Assembly: GCA_024196135.1 (NCBI GenBank)
Contig: JAMQCK010000153.1
Span: 1 to 48,549 of the forward strand
Source: Pleurotus ostreatus/Saccharomyces cerevisiae fusant
Lineage: Eukaryota > Opisthokonta
Direction of reading: 5' to 3'
Length of the DNA stretch: 48,549 nt
Positions 11,566-22,899 of the stretch are shown here, piece by piece; within the stretch, counting starts at the first letter, position 1, and every line of letters begins with the position of its first letter. The notes under the pieces are model-generated. The model did not search any database and had not been told where the DNA came from. It saw nothing but the letters and a program-made list of their open reading frames with translations. Made by a program: the position numbers and the translations under genes.

Positions 11566-12302
11566 GGCTGAAAAGCTGCCGAGGCAGTTGGGGACTATGA
11601 CCACTCAGCGAAGGGTGAGAAGAAGAGTAGCAGCAGGTAGGTGGAGCGTATGTGAGGGAGGAAGGGGGGATAGCGCCCGAGGAGCGCTCATACGCCGCGC
11701 CTACGGCAGGCTTCGAAGTCATCAGCCATGTGGCAAGTAAAGCTATGCATTTTGGTAAGTAAATCGATCTGAGGATACAGCTTCTGGCTAGACGCTGATC
11801 AAGGAGCTGCAACGCACCAGGTCTTGTATTTGAGCGAGCCCATGTCCTAAACGGACCTTCATCTAACAAATCCGTGCTGCACATCGTGGTTGACGGTCAG
11901 AGGCGATCCCGCACTCAACACGTTTCCTGGCCAACCGGAACCTCCGGTCCGGAGGCCTAAGTTACAACCACGTGCCAAGTTCGACTTTCAACTGGGTCGC
12001 AGGCAGCAGGGCAGTGCCGGAAGGAGGGCCTTCAGAAGCCCTTGAACCTTCCGTAGACCCCCTTCATGAGACAAGAAGTCATATGAAACCAAGTCATTGC
12101 CATAGAACTCTCTTTACATGAATCGAACCTTGCAGGATCCGCCTGCGTCCGCGCAGCCAACAGCACGGCGCGCCGATAGCTACATACACTGCATGTTGTC
12201 CCATCTCATAATTGGGATACATCTGATACATATACATATATCGCGCTCAGGCATTCTCTCGTCCATGAGCGCTATGTCCATCCTTGCTAGCTTCGCACGT
12301 CT
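11566..12302. other. Spacer between the two WW/TM paralogues
   Basis: This about 0.7 kb region must carry the promoter of copy A and the terminator of copy B. It has an AT-rich tract around 12220-12240 (gatacatatacatatat), probably the 3' UTR of copy B. No further gene is supported; the minus frame 11354-11884 is a shadow of copy A. Confidence 0.45.
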
Positions 12303-14935
12303 TCAAACAATCGAGTTGTTCGTCCCTCGCAGTGTCAAGTCAGACAACGCTATATCGGCGTCTTGTGCTTTAGTTTTCTAGACATCGTGTCATTAGTGAG
12401 CGGACGGACATAGTGATTGGGACTCACCCCGTTCGTATTCAGGGTATACGACCGCCCCAAGGACGCTTGTAGTTTCGTGGACATCTTCCGAATGGGATAC
12501 GTCAAGGCCCTTCCCACTCTCCTTCCTGCTCGCGCGGCGCCCTTGAAAACAACCTTCGGCATTTTGCCGTGCTCCTGCACAGTTCTGCGGTTCTCCGTCG
12601 ACAGCCAGATGGCCCAGATCACGATGAGGAAGAGCAAACCGAAGAATCCGCCCACGGTAATCGCGGTGGGCGACTTCACGTCGTTCATGCAGTAGCTCAT
12701 GAAGGACGCGATGAAGAATATGATGCTGAAAGTTCAGTGACACGTTAGCGCATCAGGAGACGCTCAGCGAAGGCGGTGAACTTACGACCAGATGGTGAGG
12801 CCATAGGGAAGGCCGAGGAGGACCGCAAGGATTTCCAGTCCGACGCGTTTGTTGTTGAGCATATTAAGCCAGTCTTGCTGTAGGAGCGTCAATTTTGGAG
12901 CGGGAAGAAATTGTAGCGAAGACATACAGCTCCCTGGAGATCGACACGCCGCTCGATTCTCCGGATACGACCATCGAGAACGGTTATGAGAACGAAGGAC
13001 CCGGACGAGCTAAGGGCGGAAAGGAAACACAAAATCTTGCTGATGCTGCTGTCGAGGTCGTTCACGCTGAGGAACGACATGTTTGCAGTGAGCAGAATGG
13101 TCGCCTGAGCCGCGTATTAGTCGTGAGCGAAGACCTTGAAATGCAAGCCTTACGACGACGCGCTGATCACTCCATTGTGCGAGCAGCCTCTCGGTGAGCT
13201 CCAGCCAGGGCTTCCTGCTGAGCACCTGGTCCACCCACATACGATTCAACGCGAGTAGGTGGTTCCATGGATCCATGAAGAGCAAGACGCCGACGATCTT
13301 GATGAACCAAGTTCGCTTGTGCACGCAGTTTCCGAAGACAGACTGCTGGCGGTCCAAACGGGCGCCGCGCTGACCGTATAGATTGAAAAATCTATCCCTG
13401 TCTAAAGATACAAACCATGTCAACGCGACAGAATCTCAACGACGGCGTGCAACGTACAGAAGTGCTGGATCATTCGACCCGGAAGCCACTCGCACCCGGA
13501 AACAGGATCGTTCTTCTGCTTTCGCCTGTATCGGGCTACCCAGAAATTAAGCAACGCGTCGGCAACTTGAAGTTTGTCCCAAAACTCACAATGCATGCGG
13601 TTGACCATGTCAATCATTTCCCTCAGCTCGTGCGCCGAGTAGTTGATGGTTGCAGTCTTCGAGAACATGACGTCTGACTCGGTCGTCAGTATTGACCGGG
13701 GCATCTTACCCACACACTCGCCTGCAAGGGCGTAGTCGAGCATCTCCTGCCACTGGTAAATTAGCTCGGGCGTGACCTGCTGTAAATTAGGAAAGTGATC
13801 CCAGTTTTTGCTGACGATATAATATGAGCGACGAGAACAGTGCGAGTAACCAAACATATACGCACTAGAACTGGTAGCGTAACCAGATGCTTTTCGTCTG
13901 TGGCTCAAGTTTCGCCTGTGCATCTTGTAGATAGTACGCGATCTGGTCGTCGTCCAGCCAGAAGATGCTCTGTTGCGCCGGCTCGACGATGTAGTAAAGA
14001 GCGGCATATGGGACAGGAAGGTCGAGATTCAACGCTTCAACTCCAATCACAATCTGGCGTCCTGAAGTATACGGCGGCCCAGACCAAATCTCCAAGCGAC
14101 GCACGATATAGAGGAGGACCTCGTTTATGCATTTCGCGATTTGTGGATCTGGCATCCACTCCCAAGTTGCCGCGCGCTATTTTGCGCACAGTCAGTCACA
14201 TGTAGTGATAGCACTGCTCCCACGTACGTGCTTCTCGTGCCAAAAGTAAGGTTGCCCAGCCGGATGCGTGAGACGAATCCAGCCAGGCGGAGGCTTCTCC
14301 CTAACGAAAACGTTGTTTGGTCGTCACTCGGAAGAGCGCAAGATCGAAATGTAGGGCACGCACTCGGGCTCGAATTCGTGTTGGCCGGCTGGGAGCTCAT
14401 ACAAGTCTTCCCCTGTCATTCTCTCACTGTATGAGGTCAGTACGCATACGTATACGCAGTATGAAGGCGGAACTTACAGTACATTCGCAGGCGCACTCGG
14501 ATCGGGCTCCACATCGTCCGGCGAAAAGGGGCGGAGACTGTACGGCTTGTCTTCATCGGGAAGCTGTTCTTGGTCCGATACGCGATCAGGGTGGGGACTG
14601 GCGACTGGTCCATGCTCCCAACCAGGATCCTCGTGGTCAAGGGCAGTCGTTGACTCGTTACTGGACTCGGAAGAGGTAGGGGAAAGGCATCGACTCGGAG
14701 GCCCTGAATTGGCTGCGCGATCCAAGCGATTGCCTTGCTGCTGCGTTGAAGAGATCGAACTGGTGTCGCGCATGTCCTTCGGGCTGTCTGTGAGGGGATA
14801 AAGAGTATCGTCGGTCGAAGAGGATACAAAGAGGCGAGGGAGCTCGGGTCTGGGATGGTGAGCGTCGCTTGCAGGAGGACTGGTGTGCAAAGCTGTCTGT
14901 CCTGGGGAGCTGTCGTTTGCCAGGCCACCTGCCAT
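12303..14935 (-). CDS. WW-like domain, four-TM membrane protein, copy B
   Basis: This is a paralogue of the neighbouring gene with the same domain order: disordered Ser/Pro-rich N-terminus; RPFSPDDVEPDPSAP; a WW-like element (PPPGWIRLTHPAGQPYFW); YAALYYIVEPAQQSIFWLDD; ELIYQWQEMLDYALAG; NLYGQRGARLDRQQSVF; ALNRMWVDQVLSRKPW. Hydrophobic helices follow near the C-terminus (SYCMNDVKSPTAITV, GGFFGLLFLIVIWAIWL). The last splice (GTGAGT to TGTCTAG) leads to a short tail ending NNSIV and TGA at 12303-12305. The ATG at 14935 is preferred because the second residue context matches copy A (MAGG/MSGP); 14959 is possible. Copy B has about 25 residues (around HCEFWDKLQVADALLNF) that copy A seems to lack. 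Role unknown; the WW element suggests Pro-motif binding on the cytosolic side. Confidence 0.72.
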
Positions 14936-15789
14936 TGCGTGTAATAGGTGAGTGGACAAGATGGGATGGGGTGTCGCAAGGAAGAGAGGCAGAGAGGACG
15001 GTCAGCGCAACCTTGAGTGTCGATTCACGAGGAGGGCATGACCATGGCGAGGAGCAACGATTGCGTTAATACATGCTGTTTAGTATATTGTACTCGCAAA
15101 GGCTGTGATAAGATACCATCGTGGGCCTAGCTGGAATGAACTGCAGCTGTGACTTGACGTTATAGAAGCGGCCGGCTGTACATCGACAGGCGCCGTAATG
15201 GGTCGCAAGAAATGCGCGCTGCACAGAATTGCTTCGCATGTCAGAGGAGCCTAAGGATATTCGCTACAATAGCAAGTCTCCCAGAGCAAGCACGTCCTCT
15301 CAGAATGGCGGTTGGTGGATCGAGGACAGTTGCCGCGGTGATCTTGAATCTTACCCTCGGACCGTCGAGCCGGTGCCTATACTTCCACGTCGAGGTCGGT
15401 GATCTGACTGTCCAAAGGTCTGCCTAGTAAGCGAGTTCCTTCATAGCGAATCATGTCCTTGAGCGTGAATTATGAGAAGACCTGATCATGGTGTTGTCCA
15501 GGCGCGAGCCTTGGGGGAAAATTATGCGAAATTCACGTGACCGTGGTTTGTTTAACAACGCGTGGACGGAACAAATTGAGGCTAGACCTGTGCATTTCTC
15601 ACACTTGTGTCCTGCCACCAAGCCGCTGCAGTACACCGTACTTGCGCGCCTACCTCCCCCAGTCCCATATACGACCCCAATCGCGACCTTAACTGTTCGC
15701 GATATCTCGATCCTGCACAGCCCCAACGTCAGCTGTCAGCACTTTACTTCCGCGAACGCGAGCAAATAGCCGCGACGCGATCACGAATC
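14936..15789. other. Divergent intergenic region
   Basis: The region lies between the copy B start (minus) and the small conserved gene (plus). Short frames at 15212-15427 and 15488-15769 have no domain and no convincing splice sites. No clear TATA box is seen for either gene. Confidence 0.4.
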
Positions 15790-16303
15790 ATGGCAGAGGA
15801 CTTGTCGATGTCCAATCTATCCATACACTCGAACGGCTCCCAAATGGAGGACTGGGACCGCTCGTTGGAGATGTCGGCTGTGCCATCGACGCCACCGCGG
15901 AACTCTGTTGCGTTCCCGGGGGGCACTGACGAGCACGCCACGCCGGGAAGGCGCGTAGAGGGGAAGGGTGGACGGTCGTTGAGCGAGCTGCTCCGACTGC
16001 ATGCCGAGAAGGGGACGGACTGTAACTTCACTCCAGAAGAAGCGAAGCAGGTGGGGGATGTGCTGGGTCAATGGGTACGTCTTCCAGAAGAGCCGCCGCC
16101 ATGAGGCGCGCCACCGTCTTGCTAACGCGCTGACCATACTTCCATAGATCAATGCTGGATCTTCGCCATATGAAGGGGAGGACGACTTCTTTTCCCGAGC
16201 ACAGGACGACTCGGCCATCCCCTCTTCGCGACCAGCCTCCGCAGTTGACGGTCGTCCTCGTGGTAAGAGCGAGGGCGCCGCACGGAGCGACTCCAAGTCA
16301 TGA
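15790..16303 (+). CDS. Small conserved basidiomycete protein, unknown function
   Basis: Two exons (15790-16074 and 16148-16303) give 146 residues. The core is RSLSELLRLHAEKGTDCNF, then TPEEAKQVGDVLGQW, which continues across the intron as INAGSSPYEGEDDFFSRAQD. This block looks strongly conserved, and I recall similar short fungal proteins of unknown role. The N-terminus (MAEDLSMSNLSIHSNGSQME) and the C-terminal tail, which ends SDSKS, are polar and probably disordered. There is no signal peptide or membrane helix. The intron has a GTACGT donor and an ATAG acceptor and preserves the conserved block exactly, which supports the model. It precedes RMT2 on the same strand by 519 bases. Confidence 0.75.
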
Positions 16304-16822
16304 CCTCGGCTCCCCTACCCTCCATACCCCATCTCTTCCGTTCCTGCTATCCACATCGTGCTATCCTCATGTCCCGTCACTATATCCAGCATACGCCGCG
16401 CACACGTTCTCCCCGCACGTCACTTTCACGCTACTCTCACCCATGCAACTCATACATTATTTTGGAACGACCTTTCACGGCTTTCACGACCCTTTCACGA
16501 TTTCCTTTGCTGTGCTCAATCTTATCTTACCGGAACTGTATTACCTAGTACCTCGTCTCTCCTCCTCTCTGCGGACCTGTAGATAAGTATGCTACAGGGA
16601 CATGGCTAACTGGTCTTTGGATGTCAGTCATACTACGGCTCTGAAGCCCTTGACCGCTTCTTGCTCGTCTGTCTCCGTGCTCGACTCTCAAGAAGCCTTG
16701 TCAAGCCGAACTTCCCAAGTCGCCAGCTAGCCTGACCTCATCGCGATCGATCTCAAATTCGCATTTTAGCGCCCGTCGCTTGCTACTCTCCATCATCCTG
16801 CACCCTTGCTTTGTCGCCTACC
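16304..16822. other. Intergenic between small conserved gene and RMT2
   Basis: The stretch is pyrimidine-rich and AT-moderate. It is open in several frames but without domains, and best read as 3' UTR followed by the RMT2 promoter and leader. No TATA box stands out. Confidence 0.45.
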
Positions 16823-18231
16823 ATGCCTGAAGCCAAAAGACGCAAACTCAATCCCGCCGAGGACGTCGTAGATGCCGACGCGGATGCCTCTGGCGACGAG
16901 GACGACGCGTTCGAGTCGGAAGAGGCGGCTGGCATCGCCATCCTCACCCAACTGGGCGAGCACCTCATCAGCGGCATCCTCAATGACGAGGGCATGGATA
17001 CCATCTCGCAAGCGATAGACATCGGCGCGCCCTTGTGGTATCAGAACGAGGAAGAGGGGATCTCGGCGCTGCATGCCGCTGCGTACATGCAAAACGAAGA
17101 GCTGGTGAAGTTGCTCTTGAAGAAGGGCGCGGTGTGGAATGCCGGTACGCGGTATGCATTGCTATCGACCGAGCGGTATACCGACGAGCTGGACAGTCGA
17201 CAAGCTACAAAACACAGCGGGCGACATCGCCCTCTCCTTCAACAACGAAAAGATCTACACCCTCATCCGAGATGCAGGCATCCGCGCAGGTCGTCCCCCC
17301 TCCCCCCTCCGCCCGCCCCCACACTAAGACCCCCAACCAGAAATGCTGCAGAGCCTCCTCGACTCACGCGCGCCCGAATCCACCCCCTCCAATCTCGTCA
17401 TCCGGGGCGAGGACGACACGGGCGCGGCCTCGACGGAGGAGTTCCTGAAGTCGAAGCTGCGGTACACGAAGGATGAGCACGGGCAGGAGATCTGCATGCT
17501 GAGGATCAATGAGGACGAGGAGGTGGGCGTGATGATGGGCTGGGAGCGCGGGATTATGGAGGAGACGGTGAAGAGGGCGACGGTGGGGGCGAAGGGGCCG
17601 TTGAAGGTCTTGAACGTGGGGTTTGGGCTGGGTATTGTGCGTACTTTCCTCCCGTCCACCTGCTATTGACGCTCAAGGTCTCCCAGATCGACAGCCTCTT
17701 CCAATCCCTGGACCCGCCGCCTTCACAGCACGTCATCATCGAGGCGCACCCGGACGTCCTCGCCCACATGCGCGCGCACGGCTGGTACGATAAGCCCGGC
17801 GTCAAAATCCTGGAGGGCAAGTGGCAGGACGTGATCGAGAGCGAGGACATCCTCAACGTCGGCGGCTTCGATGTCGTCTACACCGATACGTTCTCGGAGG
17901 ACTACGCGCAGCTGAAGGAGTTCTTCCAGCATCTGCCGGACCTGCTCTCAGGGCCGGAATCGCGCTTCAGCTTCTTCAATGGATTGGGGGCGACGAGTGC
18001 GTTGTTGTCAGTAGTTGCTAGAAGTTTGAGCTAACTTGAGCATCAGATCCCTTGTTCTACGACGTGTATACGCACGTCGCGGAGTTGCATCTTGCGGATG
18101 TTGGACTCGATGTTCAGTGGAGCGACGTGGAGATCAGCAGCGAGGACGACCAATGGGGGCAGACGCGGGAGTACTTCTCGCTACCTTTGTATCGTCTACC
18201 CGTAGCTTCTATGAAGGAATTGTCGGCGTGA
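16823..18231 (+). CDS. RMT2: Protein arginine N-methyltransferase 2 (RMT2 type)
   Basis: Five exons (16823-17144, 17197-17289, 17341-17636, 17687-17996, 18047-18231) sum to 1206 bases, 401 residues. The N-terminal half has an ankyrin-like helix pair (ISALHAAAYMQNEELVKLLL). The C-terminal half is a SAM-dependent methyltransferase of the Rmt2/guanidinoacetate methyltransferase group: VGVMMGWERGIMEETV, glycine motif I LNVGFGLGIIDSLFQ, acidic HVIIEAHPDVLAHM, and FDVVYTDTFSEDYAQL, FSFFNGLGATN. In yeast the enzyme puts a delta-N-methyl group on Arg of ribosomal protein L12. A basic PEAKRRKLNP at the start could be a nuclear signal. Length matches the family. The splice in motif I (GI|ID) restores the canonical sequence. 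Confidence 0.9.
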
Positions 18232-18408
18232 GGGGTCGCCGGACAAGTTGGTGTATAATACTTGTACTATGGATCGCAATAAGCCGTCAGATACGATGAA
18301 GGGTGGTGCACAGTGAAGTCTTCTTGCTCGGGTCCTGCATAAGACAGAATGAACCAATGCATCCCTGGTCATTTCTTCAGAGCGTATGGCTATTCATCGA
18401 GACCGTAG

Positions 18409-19022
18409 TTAGGAGAGTAAGAGGTCGTGCATAGAGTCGAGGAAGTTGCGAAAGTAGGAACTGGTCAGAGCGGGCGTGGGTGGATGTGATGGTTCGAAAG
18501 ACGGTGATCGACGCGTCTTGACCGCGACTTTCGACCATGGATATTCCAGACCTTGCCGCTGACTCGCTGTCCCCTGCAGCCCTGCAGCCTTTGCTTCCCC
18601 AGCGAGAAAATGATACTTCTTCCTCACCTTTCGGGATGCGAATAGGATTGGTTCCTCGACAACGGTCGCGTCAGGACGTACAGATTCAAAGAGACCTACA
18701 CAAGATTGAGACGTGATATCAGCCGGAATTCATGAGGTATCTCGGGCCCGAACGTGTAGAGCAGAAGAACATCATCATGGTGCGTGGACTGTGCTCGTCG
18801 AAGGGGACTTGTCTGATGTTGCCGCCTAGGTAGCGCTTGAAAGCCTTGCTGCTGTCGAATGCTCGCGCACTCGGCCTTAACTCCTATTCCTCCCTCTGGG
18901 TGCTCATGGCCGCAGAGTGTTTTCACGGATTCAGACGTTCCGTCGATTGCCAGCGGGCTCGAATTCGTTTTCAGCTCACCCTCTTGCGACTCACGCGACG
19001 ATGATTCAACGTCGTTGCGCAG
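18409..19022 (-). CDS. Candidate gene, unrecognised product (5' end open)
   Basis: Three putative exons (19022-18927, 18883-18754, 18695-18409) add to 513 bases in one frame and end with TAA at 18409-18411. The product has SSSRESQEGELKTNSSPLAI, then ARAFDSSKAFKRYLGGNIRQ and PFDEHSPRTMMMFFCST, and after the third exon LFESVRPDATVVEEPILFA, RKVRKKYHFLAGEAKAAG and a tail SSYFRNFLDSMHDLLLS. Introns have a GTGAAA donor with AATAG, and a weak GTTCGG donor with a CTGAT branch and GTGTAG acceptor. I do not recognise a family. An upstream ATG at 19193 could supply a first exon but the phase did not join. The opposite strand is also partly open (18859-19041), so this could be a false reading. Confidence 0.4.
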
Positions 19023-19918
19023 CTTGTCAGAAGAAAAATAACCACAAAGCTAAAGCCCAGGTCAGAGATTTTGAGTCATCCCTTTCGACGACAGGAGATA
19101 CGCCCGGCTGTTGTTGCTGAAGGAGCTGAACATATTCTCATTGGGCTTGCTTGACTGGCCTACATTCCCAGACGGCCTGCCGCATCCGGTCATGATTTAT
19201 CAGGTTCAACTGCCCGCAGTTGCCGGAGCAGTTTATCCCTTGGGTGCGGCAGCATCCAGCATCACGCGAGAGCGGAACTGGGTGATGGTCAATGCTGACG
19301 CTTAGCATCGTCATTGCGACCTACCTGCTCGGCAGGATGCGTTTACGCCAATGTCGAATGGTCGGTCTGCTAGAGTTCTCGTACTGCGATGCGAATTGAC
19401 ACCAAAATTCAGCGTTTTGTGACTGTCAATGTCGTCCGGGGTGCCACCAACATGCATGCAGGTTGAATATGCATCGCTTTCAGTGGTACAGGCGAAAGAC
19501 AAAACCATTGAAGCAAGAATGTACAGACCCTGGATGGACGTTGTGAGTTTGTGTCCGTGCGTGTTCTTTGCCTTCAACTCAATACTTACGTGTGCAGGCG
19601 ATATAACGGGAGGTTTTTATGGCTCGACGACCTTCCCATTGTTCCCGGCCACCCTCCACCTGTGGCCACATTTTTCCACGCGACGGTTGAAGCCAAGACG
19701 CGGTCACGATCTAGTCCCGTGACTGCAACGTTGTGCCAGGACCTCAAGGAAACATTACTCGTTTGGGCGCGGCGGTCTGTGCTCTTTGCTCTTTGCATCC
19801 CTCTCCTCCGCCGCCACCTTCGTCCCAAAGTTCTCCCCACGCCCGCTCCCCCCGAAGTCAGGTACGTCTGGGTGTCTCGGCCACTCCCTTCGTTACTGAC
19901 CGCCTCTGCGCAGGCTCG
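19023..19918. other. Upstream region of FunK1 gene
   Basis: It contains the probable 5' leader of the kinase, including a likely UTR intron (GTACGT at about 19862 to CTGCGCAG at 19913) just before the ATG. A frame from 19733 is open into the kinase, but its N-terminal residues look non-coding. Nothing else can be named. Confidence 0.4.
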
Positions 19919-22736
19919 ATGCCGATTGCGATGGAACGACGAGTAGAGCGATGCTCGCTGCAGGAGTTCAAGGATACATATATGCGGCGATCTGGGTGGC
20001 AGTTTCCCAGTCAGCTCGACATGGGCATCATCGAGTCGCGCCTCATGATGCAGGGCGTGCTCACCGAGGATGGCTGGACTGCACTCGCAAGCAGGGGAGA
20101 GCGCCACGCGAAAGACATCTGGATGAACATGGAGGACACCTTTCAGGCGATCGTCTTTGCTGCGGAAGACAAGGTCCCTGAGCTCTTTGGACCCGAAAAG
20201 CGGACGGCCAACTTCGAGTGCCGGTACAATGGCGAAGCATACTTTGAAGCAGGGGATCCACCACGGGTTTCCATCGACGGATTCACGATCTTAAGCAAGA
20301 CCGGTCCGCGGGGGACGCAGCCTGGGAGTGCGACGGACAAGCGGGTCTATGGCTTGTGCGACCGCCGCCGTGGGCGCGTATACGCTGCTGATCTTGGGAT
20401 CACGATGCATTGGGATCCCAACATGGATGAACGCACGCGAATGCAGGTGAGTGGCGTGCCGTCGTCTTGGGTCGGGATACTGATAGAGCCTCAGAACTAC
20501 CACAGTACGGTGGCAGCCGCGAGCTTTATTCTCTACAACGACCGCAGGCGGGCTTTCCACATCTCGATCACCATTGAGAATACCGGCGCGCGACTGTGGT
20601 TTCACTCCCGCTCGCACACGATCTGCAGTACCTCGTTCGATATCAACTCGGTGCGTTCTGGGTCATCGGACCGCGTCCAGCATACTAACCCCACCTTCAG
20701 TCGTACACCGACTTCATCCACTTCGTCCTCTTTGCCGCGTACGCTGAGCCGAAGCAGATCGGCTTCGACCCGTCTGTCACTCGTGTCGTGGATGCCGATG
20801 GCTGTCCTCAGTATCAATTCCGCATCCAACACACTGGCGAAGACACCCAGCGCACGTACCAGACCATCGGTGTCCTCCACGAAGCCGCAGCCACCGCGCA
20901 GCTCCACCATCGCTCGATGGCCGTCTATCTCGTGCGCCCGGCCGTGGAGGGCAACGGTCTGTCCATTGTGTCGGACGTCACCGCCAGCCGCGTGCTTCGC
21001 GACTTCTTCCAGCGCTTCGACCAGCCCAATGAGTTGGCCGCGCGGAATCGCATCCTCGCGAAGATGAAGCGAAAGGCGCGTGATACGAGGGAGGTGGCGA
21101 TCTGCGAGAGCTTCTTCGTGTCGGTACTGTCCGATGGCGATGTGGCGTTCGATCTGTGCTGGTGCTCGCCCTATCCTGACCGGCAGTTGGATATCGTGCC
21201 GCGGAACAGGCGGCGGACGCTGTATGAAGAGGTGTGCCAGGACTTGTACTGTGTCAGGAGCCCGAGGCTGTATTTCTTCGCTATGGGGGAGGCTTCTAAG
21301 AGTGCGTTTCCTGTTGAGTCCGCGCAGCATGTCGCTGATCTGAATCTGCAGTATTGGCATTCATGCTACGTGCGGAGACTGTTCACAGGGATATCAGTCC
21401 TGGTAACTTTCTCCTTCATGCACGCCCTGGACGACTTGCCCCACCTACGAGCGGTGATCTGTCCGAGTGCTACTCGGTCAAGATTACGGACTTCGAGTAC
21501 TCGAAGGACTACACCGATATCACGCCAGAGGATCTGCGTACTGTAAGTCTGCCTCGTTGTACACCTCATATCCATAAACTCACCTGTGCTCAGGGAACCG
21601 ACTTCTACATGGCGGTCGAGGTCCAAGCAGGAAGCCACCTCTTCTACGACGATGATGAGCCAGACACCCTCCTCGCGGCCAACCACTTCTCGTACAACTT
21701 CTACCACGACGGCGAGTCCCTCCTCTGGATGGCTCTCGACTTTGCCCTGGGGCAGGTCTCGGCAAAGGTTTTGGAGGATACCGACCCGGAGACAATGTCC
21801 AAGTGGCTATGGTGGCAGGCGCAGTATCGCAATCTCATCTTCGTGAACGAGCGCGGCTCGCAGGAGCGCGAGGACCTCATGATGGGCAGCCAGCTCGAGC
21901 TCGCGCGCGTCGAGATGGTAATTAAGCGCGCTTATGGGCCTGAGTCCTCGATGCTCAAGCTCATCGACCTCCTCTTGGCCATGGGCGATGCGCACCGCGC
22001 GGTGCAGATGGAGGAAGAGGACCCGGACGCGATCGCGAACCCGGACTCGGTCGACATCCCGTTCAAGCAGCTGTCGGCGGAGAACTTCGACGGGGCGATA
22101 TACTGCGAGATGCAGGAGATGTTCTTGCAGATTAGCGAGAGCTTTTCTGGCGCGGACGACGAGGTGGTGCCGTTAACCTCCTTGTTGGACCGGATGGACA
22201 GGCCTGCCGATCCGTATCGGATGTGGGAGGAGCTTGATGTGGCGCTGCCTGAAGAGGATGTGGAGGACGACGATGATCTCGAATCGCTGCACGATGTGGT
22301 CTCGGACGCGGGCTCAGAAGAGCTGACGGAGGGCACCTTGTTGCGGATCATTGTGCAAGACAGCGAGGACAGCGACGACGAGCTGGCTGACACTGGCGGC
22401 GAACCTACTTCCCCGGCTCCGGCAACACCGAATGTGGACGACTCGACGGGCCCCAGCGACCAGATGTTGGACACGGCGGCGTTGGTGGTCGATATGCACC
22501 GTCGACTGGCTGCATTGACCGTGGCAGACCAGCACCAGGAGAACACGCCGTCGCCTCAGGAGATGGCGCCGTCACCTCTTGTCAGCAAGCGCTCTCGTTC
22601 GACGCTGGGATCGCGGGCAGAGGAGGGAAAGGAAGACAAGGAAAACCAGCCCGCGTCATCATCGAATGTCGACGACAACGAGACCTTGTCTCAGAGGATG
22701 CGCACAAAAAGCGGCGCGTGTTCTCTTCGACGCTGA
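19919..22736 (+). CDS. Fungal-type protein kinase (FunK1 family)
   Basis: Five exons (19919-20446, 20495-20650, 20701-21301, 21352-21542, 21594-22736) sum to 2619 bases, 872 residues. The kinase core shows an HRD-type catalytic loop VHRDISPGNFLL, spliced correctly through exon 4, and a metal-binding loop VKITDFEYSK in which the usual DFG is DFE. Then comes GTDFYMAVEVQAGSH, an activation-segment/APE counterpart as in FunK1 proteins. Before it lies the family's long N-terminal region (QYQFRIQHTGEDTQRTYQTI). The last about 200 residues are acidic and disordered, with EEDVEDDDDLESLHD. FunK1 kinases are expanded in mushroom-forming fungi and poorly characterised; their substrates are unknown. A shifted reading of the last 40 bases would give a basic tail (HKKRRVFSSTLRS), so the exact C-terminus is uncertain. 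Confidence 0.85.
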
Positions 22737-22899
22737 GGTCGACGATGTCGCAGAACGCAGCTTAACCTTTACATACCTTATTGGACGACTTGTACCATTA
22801 TTGCTGTGGCTTTTCCACACACATAAAAGTATCTGATTCGAGAACATCACTTGTACCTAAGCCACTGACTGATTGCACTCGATTTGCTTCAGCACCCCC

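Noticed and set aside
19733..19918. Upstream extension of the FunK1 frame
   Set aside because: Composition is non-coding and a good intron (GTACGT...GCGCAG) ends just before the ATG at 19919, pointing to a spliced leader instead.
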